This document shows positions 21,829-33,800 of a stretch of 64,000 bases of DNA, piece after piece. The position numbers and the translations under genes were made by a program. The DNA comes from Glandiceps talaboti (lineage: Eukaryota > Hemichordata > Enteropneusta > Spengelidae). The notes beneath the pieces were generated by a model. That model was given only the letters and a program-made list of their open reading frames with translations, searched no databases and had not been told where the DNA came from. Positions within the stretch are counted from its first letter, which is position 1. Every line of letters begins with the position of its first letter. Where the stretch lies: the NCBI RefSeq assembly GCF_964340395.1, contig NC_135567.1, positions 20,312,001 through 20,376,000 on the forward strand. Direction: 5' to 3'.

Positions 21829-24800
21829 TCACTTCGGCACATTATCTTCAGAGTAGTCTTTGAGCACATTTTCCAAGTGATCGTTGTGTGTCTTGAACTT
21901 CTTGCCTTTCCGTGAAGACGGTTTTTTCCTCTTTTGTGGCATCTGATAATAATAAATCAAAATAAAGTGACACATTCTGTAATTGAGGTTTTTTCCTCTT
22001 TTGTGGCATCTGATAATAATAAATCACAATAAAGTGAGACATTCTGTAATTGAGGTCCAACTCCACAATGCATACATGAAGGTGTTCTGCAATCACATCA
22101 AAATGTTGATGTCTATTTGTCTTGCGATTAGAACATTTCATCCTGCTCAAGCTATTAGTGCCTACATACACATGTACACATACACATGTACACATACATA
22201 CATACACACACACATGTACACATACACACACATGTACACACACACGCACACACACACACACATGTACACACACACGCACATACACATACACATGTACACA
22301 TACACATGTACACATACACACACATGTACACACACACGTACACACACATACACATGTACACATACACATGTACACACACACGCACACACACACACACACA
22401 TACACACACACGTACACATACGCACACGTACACATACACACACACGTACACATGTACACATACACACACATGTACACACACACACACACACATATATATG
22501 TATACACACACACATGTACACATACACACACATGTACACACACACACACACATATATATATGTATACACACACACACACATCATTTTAGTTGTAATGTCC
22601 CATGAGTGAAACACTAAGCCTACATCATTTTAGCTGTAATGTCCCATGAGTGAAACACCAAGCCTACATCATTTTAGCTGTAATGTCCCATGAGTGAAAC
22701 ACCAAGCCTACATCATTTTAGCTGTAATGTCCCATGAGTGAAACACCAAGCCTACATCATTTTAGCTGTAATGTCCCATGAGTGAAACACCAAGCCTACA
22801 TCATTTTAGCTGTAATGTCCTATGAGTGAAACACCAAGCCTACATCATTTTAGCTGTAATGTCCCATGAGTGAAACACCAAGCCTACATAATTTTATCTG
22901 TAATGTCCCATGAGTGAAACACCAAGCCTACTTCATTTTAGCTGTAATGTCCCATGAGTGAAACACCAAGCCTACATCATTTTAGCTGGAAAAGACAAGA
23001 TGAAATCTGACAGGTTTTACTTACAACTCGTTTTCCTCCAATATCCTGCATTGAAGTTATTCCCTGTTTCTTTAGATATTCCTCTATTTTGCCATCATCT
23101 AAAGACTCCACTGGGATAGCTCTCCATAGTTTCTGAAAATCTGTACCAAAAAAAAAACATTTCTATAAATATAAACTAATCTGCACCACAATGCAAAACA
23201 AAGTATTTTCAAATAATATTTACACAAATAAACAAATAAAACACGTGATTGGTTACTTTATCTGTATCTTGACACCTGATTGGTTACTTTCATATCCGTA
23301 TCTAAACACCTGATTGGTTACTTTATCTGTATCTTGACACCTGATTGGTTACTTTCATATCCATATCTAAACACCTGATTGGTTACTTTCAAATTTGTTT
23401 CTGGACACTTGATTGGTTACTCTCTATCTATATCTTGACACCTGATTGGTTACTTTCATATCCGTATCTAAACACCTGATTGGTTACTTTATCTGTATCT
23501 AGACACCTGATTGGTTACTTTCATATGCGTATCTAAACACCTGATTGGTTACTTTCAAATTTGTTTCTGGACACTTGATTTGTTACTCTCTATCTATATC
23601 TTGACACCTGATTGGTTACTTTCATATCCGTATCTAAAAAACTCATTGGTTACTTTCAAATCTGTTTCTGGACACTTGATTGGTTACTTTCTTATCTGTA
23701 TATAAACACTAGATTGGTTACTTTCTAACTATCTGTATCTTGACATTTGATTGGTTACTTTATCAGTATACTGACACCCAATTGGTTACTTTCATATCCG
23801 TATCTAAACACTTCATTGGTTACATTCAAATCTGTATCTAGACACCTGATTGGTTACTTTCTAACTATCTGTATCTAGACACCTGATTGGTTACTTTCTA
23901 ATTATCTGTATCTAGACACCTGATTGGTTACTTTCTTATCTATATCTAGACACCTGATTGGTTACTTTCTAACTATCTATATCAAACATCATTGACAAAG
24001 TCTGTCTGTAACTTAATACATTGCAAAATCATAATGTGTAAAAGTGTTTGTTACAATAACAAACTTTTGACACATTTTTTTTAGCTTTTTGCAATGTAAT
24101 GACTTACAAACACAGATTTGGTCAATGTTGTTTGGCATTGAGTTTTCAAGTAGACAGCCATGGTGAAATTATTTCATAAATTCAAATTCTACAATAACAA
24201 ACTTTTGTTAGCTTTTTGCAATGTAATGACTTACAAACACAGATTTGGTCAATGTTGTTTGGCATTGAGTTTTCAAGTAGAAAGCCATGGTGAAATTATT
24301 TCATAAATTCAAATTCTACAATAACAAACTTTTGACATTTTTTTTAGCTTTTTTCAATGTAATGACTTACAAACACAGATTTGGTCAATGTTGTTTGGCA
24401 TTGAGTTTTCAAGTAGAAAGCCATGGTGAAATTATTTTATAAATTCAAATTCTTAACAAGATACCCAACTCTCATCCATATGGCCACTTCAACAATACTG
24501 TATAATTATTTCATAATTATTTCATATTTATTTCATAATTATTTCATAATTATTTCATAATTATTTCATAAATATTTTATAATTATTTCATAATTATTTC
24601 ATAATTATTTTATGATTATTTCATAATTATTTCATAATTATTTCATAATTATTTCATAAATATTTCATAATTACCTTCATCAACTTTATACTGACAGGAT
24701 TTATCATTGTAAAATAAAACTTTTTTCTTGTCAACTGGTCTTGTCACAATAATTAACTGGTCTCCTAGTTGCTGTGAAAATAATCAAATAAAAATATTTC

Positions 24801-27800
24801 ATTTAAGAATAATAATACATTTATTTATTTAATAACTATCCATGATTTCAAATAGTAGCAGTGTCCTCCACGGCCCCATTAAATTTTGCTACCACCCCAT
24901 TAAAACTGCTGCCCCCCACCCCACCCCATTAAATTTTGCTACACCCCCCCCCCCATTAAAACTGCTGCCGCCCCATTAGTAGTCACAGCACTGTAGTCAT
25001 CACCCCATTTACAGACTTGTAATATCCAAACCCCCCCCCCTCCAAGCTGCTTGAAAACAGCACTCCCAGTGGCCAAAATATGTAACTTTTTGTGTGTCTG
25101 ATAACCATAATATGGTGTATTCAATTCATAGTCAATTAATTACCCTAACACTTATGTCATTTTTGTCTTTCCAAACAGTAATCCCAGTGGCCAAACTATG
25201 TAATCTTGATTCAAAAAGCTATGAAAATAACCAAATTTGGTTATCTGACCTTGAAGACTTTCAAGGTCAAAGGTCAGGGTCATATTTGATATCGATGTAG
25301 GCATTTGAATGGAGTCAGTACACATCATATATCAAAAGTCATAATGCATATTGAGAAATTTAACAACAAACATAGCTCTCATTTGGCCAAATTTGATTCA
25401 GTCGTAAAACAAAGTGGTGTTCATATGTTTCACACAACATGCTACCTTTGTGCCAGGTTTGGTTGAAATCAGTTAGTACATGCCAGAGATATGAGGGTGA
25501 ACACATGAACAGATGGAACCCAACGTGTAAGTCCCCTCCGAATGACTACTCAATTACCCAAACACACAGAGTCTAAAAACTACTTCTTTGTGAAACTATA
25601 TTACACTAGTTCTTACTTACCCTAACACTTTGGTCTACAAAGTACTTTTTTGTGAAACTATATTACACTAGTTCTTACTTACCCTAACACTTTGGTCTAC
25701 AAAGTACTTTTTTGTGAAACTATATTACACTAGTTCTTACTAACCCTAACACTTTGGTCTAAAAAATACTTTTTTGTGAAACTATATTACACTAGTTCTT
25801 ACTTACCTCAACATTTTTCTTAGCATTCGGTAAACTTTCCTCGATGTCTTCCATTAGTATTCCACCCATTCCTTTCTGATCCTGTCTGTCAAGGAAACGT
25901 AGTAAATCCTTCCTTCCTCTTAATTCATATTTCGGTTTGTACGCATACTTGTGTCCATCGAAAACTTTAATTTTTGGATTGTTACAGAGTGCCTGCAATA
26001 CAAATGAAGACTTTCAATTCATATTTCATTTTGTAAGCATATTTATCAAACAACCTGATATCTACAATCAGCTGATTATACCGCCACCTAGTGGTCAGCT
26101 GTAACTATGAAATTTGTCATTCTGATGAGAATACCGCCACCTAGTGGTCAGCTGTAACTATGAAATTTGTCATTCTGATGAGAATACCACCACCTAGTGG
26201 TCTGCTTTAACTATGGAATTTGTCATTCTGATGAGGATTATCGACAATGTGCCCTCTAACCACACTTTAGTGGTCTGAGATATAACCATGGCTTTGTGCT
26301 TTCTGTTCATAATTATACTTCTAATAGTCTGGATGTCTTGGGTATCATGTAAGTGCAACATTGTGTTGTTATAGGGTCATGCTCAGACAACTCTTTGTGG
26401 TCTGAGGTCCATGCCAGGCCTAAAAAAAGTAATTTAGCTCTTTGATAAATTAATTGATTAATTCATTACAAACTGCTCAAATTTAATAAAATCCTGAATG
26501 GGTTTGAACTCCAACCACAGTTGTAAGAGGCAAGTGGTTTAACCACTCGACCACTGACAACCCTATATAATTACTATGCATGTGCATGCAAACTTATAAA
26601 ATATGTTAGCAGGCCTTATTTCCGTGAAAAGAGTTTTTGCACACATTCAGCTGATATCAATACAGTGCTGAAAAACAAAACAGTAACTTCAACTTCATGG
26701 GGAGAGGAGATGAGGAGTGAAGGGAAGGGAGACGGGGAGTGAAGGGAAGGGAGACGGGGAGCATAAAGTTAATGATATAATTTTTGCTAGGAATACCTAC
26801 CTCATTTTGTAGCCATACTTTCTGTCTTGACCCAATATCAGTTTGATTTGTTTCATCTAAGATTTCATCAAGTGTTAGTGCAAATGACTGCTTGTCAAGA
26901 TGTCTCACCTGTAATATAACAATTATTAGAACACTTTAAACATATATAACATTTATGTCTTGTTATGTTGTTGTATAGGCTATTTTTCATCCAATTCTTT
27001 ATTGTAGAAATATTGTTGTAACTTTGTTAAAAATAAAGATATTGACTCCAAATTTTTGAGTTTGTCCCTTTAATATTCATCATAACATTAAAAACATTAA
27101 CCCTTTAGTTGCCGTTCGACGGTATTTATCCGCGAGATTAAGCTAACACACGCTATTTACAACTTGATAATGTAACTCATAGTTAAAGACATTGCTGAGG
27201 GGCCAGCTATCAGATATGAGTAAGCTAGGGAGCCATACACCCACTATGTTGTAGTATGTATGTTTGACCGTGATTTTTACATGAATTTTGAGCAAAATTT
27301 GTGCGAGTTTTTAAAAATGGCGAGAACGCGACCATTACGCACAGATCCGTAGCAGGTTGGGGACGTTTCTAGGCTATTTTTGATGTTTTTGTTGTTGAAA
27401 ATCAGTGTTCAAGACGTCAGAACTGTGTATAGACACACATGGGATCAAGGTCCGCCGCGCCATATTGGAGATTGTAACTTGTCAACAAATCGAACCTCGG
27501 TCGTAAAATGGCCAGTGTCGTGTCATTGAAGAAGTGTAAGGTCAGCTAATACTACGATGTCAAAATGGCGACGCTCCGAAATTATGATAGGCATTGCTGT
27601 ATTTATGATCGTCAGCGTGGGCAAGGTATCGATAAACACTGTTGCACGGCAATCAAACAAACGGTTCGTTGTAAAGTAATTATCTGAATGATAACAATGT
27701 CAACATATTTGACATCGCAAATCTGAATGCTATACATAGAATGCAACGGGACTTGGGATGTCAACACAGACATGTGTTGATGCCAGGTGACAGAGATAGA

Positions 27801-30800
27801 AGGCAAGGCAAGCAGATAACATTGGGATCACTTTGGGAAGACTTCAACACAATCAAGGTAAATATGAATATGTTCAGAATTTTCCATGTGTTGTATTATG
27901 AATGAAATGTATTCGTGTACTCTGTTCAAAAGAGCCAGAAATGAATTTTGAAACTACTAGAATTAGGTGACCATGTATTTCTAATTTCCATTTTTTTTAG
28001 AGTGTCAGATTTTTAGTATGTCATGGTTATTATCTCAAAACAAGCAATACTATTTCTGATACTTCATTTGTATGTTAGAGTCAGGTTACACATATCAATC
28101 AGTTGAGATCAAAGTAAATGTGTAATAAATTATACAAACAAATTGTAACTTTTCTTGACAAGTGTTCAACTGAATTTCATGAGTATTTACATAAACTATT
28201 GAACTATCGAGATAAGTCATCTGCTTATGTAATGTTATGTGTGAAGTGTATCTCAGAGGTAGACATTTATGTACATGTTTCATTGAAATAATAGCAAGAT
28301 ACACATAGTTCATTTCTTGTTCTATAGAGTATGTTTGAACTCTAGCAATGTTGAAATATTGTGAAAAATGTAGACATGCATACAAACATGTGGACATTCC
28401 ATTGTACAATGAAACTTATTTTCATTTTTTCCTTGTTGCAATTTTTATTTTCAGTTCAAGTGTTTTGTTGTTAGTGCATTGTATGATTTGCAATTTCAAC
28501 ATCAGCCAAAGTCAACATACAAAAGAAATATTGAGAATAATAAACTTTGTCATTCTTGTTGTTGAATTTCAGGAAAAGAATACAATAAACCTGGGATAAG
28601 CCTGCACCTATTGAAATTGATATTTTGAAGGGTCTATTCAATACTGGTGATGAGCTGTGTATGGACAATTTTCATACCCAACAGAGTGTACCAGGAAGAG
28701 GCATTACTTGATTGAACAGTGAGCTACAACTCCTTACACACTCAAGAAATAAGGATGAACATTGACAGTGGTATTACATGTATATTCTCAAAATGTAAAA
28801 AAAAAAAAACTATTTGCACATGTGTAACTGTTCATGACAATATTAGTCTATGATTTGTACCTTATTTTATCATCTACATATTTTTGTCTTATTTTGATAA
28901 CATTTATATTGCAAATAGTGTTGTATAGTTGTTTGTAGCTCAAATTCTTACATTTGTATGCTGTATCACTAGTTTATTTGAGAGCATCATACAAGATGTT
29001 GTTATTGTCTTGTTGTTTGTTATCTTCCAGTATCAACTTGGTTTTACAGTTTTACATGTAGTTCACAAATGAAGCAGTGTAGGTTTATGTATGCATCTGG
29101 ATAGTTTAGATACCACAATGTGATACATGCCAACAAGATCAAGAGTAGCACATGTACATGTACATTGTAGAATACTTTTTTTGTCTGAATTCATGTAAGT
29201 TTATTGTTACATGTGTTGCCCATCATACGTTCAATCCTCAACACTTCTGATAAACACAACCAAAAATATTGTTGATATCAGATTACCTAAGATTTTCAGT
29301 CATTTTGAATAACCAATTATGTCATGTGGCACTGTTGAGATTACAATATCCATATATTTTATACCAGATGCTGCCATTGGTGTTTAGTTTGGGACCGTTA
29401 GAAGTATGCTGAAAATGTTTCATGTATCAAAATCAAGTTCAACAATACACATGTAGTAACATATTAGGACTGTCAATTGACTTTGCATGTACATGTACAT
29501 TGCAACTACTAGTAACAAGTACTGTAGCAATGACAATTTACCATATCTGTGCCATTTATCTACTCCCTGACTTCTCATGAGTGTTAGTGTCTCATTTATA
29601 TTTTTTTTCTTATACTACCAAAGCTAATAAAAAATATCACAGATTCTGTCAATTTTTTAAGAGACTGTCAGCTATTTTTGAAAGAGCAGTGAAGTTATGT
29701 GACCAAATTATTTATTGTCGGGTCCTCTGTGTCACACCGAGTTGAAAAGTGTATAGTAATATTAGACAAAGAGAAGTCACATTTGACCGATGGCCTGGGG
29801 CCCTAGGCCCTAGTGATATGATACTCCTCCTTTTTATATTGTGGGATGACATTTCAGATTTACCACATACATTCAGCACTTGATGAATATTAAAGATCAT
29901 TTTTATGTTATAGATATTGTTTGTTGTTGTATATTTGCATGCTAAGGCACAACCATGTAATAATGAGCAATAGAATGATATGAAAAGTAAAAAAAAGTCT
30001 TACGTCCACCCTTAAAATATAGAAAAAAATATATCAAGAAAACTATGATTTGTGTATTGGAGGCCATTTTGAATATTTAATTCAAAATTTAAACAATTTG
30101 CATATTTTTGGGATCCATGTTGCATTTTGATTCCACAAATATATGGTCATACCAGATGACACTTGGCTAGTTTGGACTCAAGCACGCTTGTATTGTAATA
30201 TGATACATGTATTTACATTTTTTGCATCATGTCACACAGATATCATATGTTTACCCTGTACATGATGACTAAAAACAAAGATTTGGTGCCCAAATATTTA
30301 CATATTATAAAATATTTGCATATAATTCTGCATGCTTATGACATTGAACAACAAAGTGCAATGAAAAATGAAGAATGTTTCAGGTTTCACCAACACGAAT
30401 TGAAGAATTTGTGAAATATTCAATAACTTGACTGTAATGGCAGCCATTTTGAATATTTAATGAGGTCACATGACAAATATTTGCATATTTTTGGGACCAC
30501 TGTCTTTGGATGTATCCAAAAATACTTGGTTATGTATGGTAAAACATGGTCTGTTTGGACTCTGGCACCCATGTACATAAATGTAATATGACTATTTCAC
30601 TTGTTGAATGGTATGCCGAACATATCAAATTCATGTATGTTTGCCTAGTACATAATGACTAAAACCAAAGATTTTTGGCCCAAATCTTTACATATGATGT
30701 CATATTTTCATATTATTCTACAGACTTGCAACATTGAGGGCTAAAATTACAATAAAAAATTGAAAATATTTTACTCTCACTTATACAAATTGAAAATATT

Positions 30801-33800
30801 ATATAAAATTCAATAACTTGACTGTAATGGCATCCATTTTGAATATTTAATGAGGTCACATGACCGATATTTGCATTTTTTTGGGACCGCTATCTTTTGG
30901 TAATTCCAAAAATACTTGGTTATGTATGGTCAAATATGGTCAGTTTAGACTAAAACGATCCTGTAATATGGCACTGTCACTCTCAGAATCCCTGTTCAAG
31001 AGTACCAATTTACTATATGTCCGCCATATGTTGTATGGGGTGAAAATCAGAGTTTTGCTCCTAAATCTTTACATATGATGTAATATTTCAATATTATTGC
31101 ACAGCCTTGTAACATTGAGGGATAAAATGCAATAACAAATTGAAAATATTATACTCTTACCCATACAAATTGAAAAATGGGCAGAGCATTCAATAATTTT
31201 ATTGTAAAGGCGGCCATTTTGAATATATAATGAGGTCACATGACCAATATTTGCATATTTTTGGGATGCTTTTTTTATGACCAGTTCAAAAATATATGGT
31301 TTCATCAGATCATCATTGGTCAGTTTGGACTCAAACAATCCTGCAATATGGTACTTCCACTCCTTGAATTGCATGCAAAAATAACGAGTTACCACATGTT
31401 TACCAGGGTGAAAATCAAAATTACATACATAAATCTTTACATATTATGTAATATTTCTATATCATTCCACAGGCTGGTAACATTGTGGGCTAAAATTCTA
31501 TAAAAAACTGAGAATTTTGTACTCTCACAATACAAATTATAAAAATGTGAAAAATATTTCATAACTTTACTGGTTTGGCGGCCATTTTGAATATATAATG
31601 AGGTCACATGACATAAATTTGCATATTTTTGGAAACTCTGATATATGTAGATTCCATAAATATATAGTTTTCCTGGGTCATCCTTGGTCAGTTTTGACAC
31701 CAGGTGTTATGTAACATGGTACCAACACCTATATTATACCCTCTCAGGGGCTTGGGGTTCAAAGGGTTAAAGTAGAGTTTGTTTAAATAATGATGAAATT
31801 TGACACCTAAAAATAATTCTACGCAAAAAAACATTTGAAGATAATGATGCAATCAAACTTCTGACAAAAAAACACAAAAATCACTGATATGCTTAGGCGT
31901 AAAAAAAAATTGTTTGGTCCGGCTACCCGACCCCACCTAGTTCTTCTGCCGGGTCGTGCTTTTTTGTCAGAAGTTTGATTGCATCATTATCTCTATATTG
32001 ACTATATTGACATATATATCAGTGAGTATTTACTTGCATTGATGTACATATCACTAATAATTGCATTTTTTTTCTGATGCACCTTCACTCCCTGCATTGA
32101 TAAGAAAACTCCATGGTACATAAGTACCAGAGTGGGTACTCTGGGTAATTATATAATGACTGCAGTGTTTTCTGATGTACTTTCACTCCGTGCATTAATA
32201 ATAAGAAAACTCCATGGTACATAAGTACCAGAGTGGGTACTCTAGGTAATTATATAATGACTGCAGTGTTTTCTGATGTACTTTCACTCCCTGCATTAAT
32301 AATAAGAAAACTCCATGGCACATAAGTACCAGAGTGGGTACTCTAGGTAATCATATAATGACTGCAGTGTTTTCTGATGTATTTTTACTCCCTGCATTAA
32401 TAATAAGAAAACTCCATGGTACATAAGTACCAGAGTGGGTACTCTAGGTAATCATGTAATGACTGCAGTGTTTTCTGATGTACTTTCACTCCCTGCATTA
32501 ATAATAAGAAAACTCCATGGTACATAAGTACCAGAGTGGGTACTCTAGGTAATCATGTAATGACTGCAGTGTTTTCTGATGTACTTTCACTCCGTGCATT
32601 AATAATAAGAAAACTTCATGGCACATAAGTACCAGAGTGGGTACTCTAGGTAATCATATAATGACTGCAGTGTTTTCTGATGTACTTTCACTCCGTGCAT
32701 TAATAATAAGAAAACTCCATGGCACATAAGTATTAGAGTGGGTACTCTAGGTAATCATGTAATGACTGCAGTGTTTTCTGATGTACTTTCACTCCGTGCA
32801 TTAATTACAGTAAGGTTACTGTGAACACCTCACAAAGCTGTGCAAATAACCCATGGCAAGTATTCCACACTGACGCTCACATTACAGAGATCTCTTATAT
32901 TACTTACTAGTGTCAAAATACTTTGTAAGTTTCAATTTCACAACACTATATCATAGAATTCAGTTATCGCCTCAAGTATGACAGTGTTTTGGTAAATGGC
33001 TGTTGTAAAATCTACCCCAGTTTATTTACCAGGGTTCCCTACCAGTGGTTTTGTGGGTGGTAATTTCATAACACCTGCTAGAGTCCCCAGTCAAGTTCAA
33101 CAGGTGTTTTACTGGGTTCCCTACCAGTGTTTTTGTTAAAATCTACCAGGGTTCCCAGGGTGTTTTTACCAGGTTCCCTACCAGTGTTTTCGTTAAAACC
33201 TACCACGGTTCCCAGGGTGTTTTACTGGGTTCCCTACCAGTGTTTTTGTTAAAATCTACCAGGGTTCCCAGGGTGTTTTTACCAGGTTCCCTACCAGTGT
33301 TTTCGTTAAAACCTACCACGGTTCCCAGGGTGTTTTACCGGGGTTCCCTACCAGTGTTTTTGTTAAAATCTACCAGGGTTCCCAGGGTGTTTTTACCGGG
33401 GTTCCCTACCAGTGTTTTTGTTAAAACCTACCACGGTTCCCAGGGTGTTTTACCGGGGTTCCCTACCAGTGTTTTCGTTAAAACCTACCACGGTTCCCAG
33501 GGTGTTTTACCGGGGTTCCCTACCAGTGTTTGTTAAAATCTACCAAGGTTCACAAGGTGTTTTTACCAGGGTTCCCTACCAGTGTTTGTTAAAATCTACC
33601 AAGGTTCACAAGGTGTTTTTACCAGGGTTCCCTACCAGTGTTTGTTAAAATCTACCAAGGTTCACAAGGTGTTTTTACCAGGGTTCCCTACCAGTGTTTG
33701 TTAAAATCTACCCAAGTTCGCAAACAAAATCACAGTACAAGAGCTGTAATGAGTAACTTTTAACAACAACGAAAAAGATTGACAACTTACTTTCATATGG

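Noticed and set aside
22122-22614. Several 140-240-aa frames on both strands
   Set aside because: All are read from the CA-rich microsatellite. The same reasoning removes the frames at 9926-10321, 40230-40657 and 52359-52977.
22579-22989. Regular direct repeats that might suggest a CRISPR array
   Set aside because: Units are head-to-tail with no unique spacers, in an intron of an animal gene. The same holds for all other arrays here.
27480-28760. Possible transposase pieces in the piggyBac-like element
   Set aside because: Only short fragments in several frames with weak resemblance could be seen; too little to annotate a gene or pseudogene.
33240-33648. Frames of about 80-100 aa with regular [10 protein letters not shown] repeats
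   Set aside because: The period equals the 57-bp intronic minisatellite and the region lies inside GTF2E2 intron 2.
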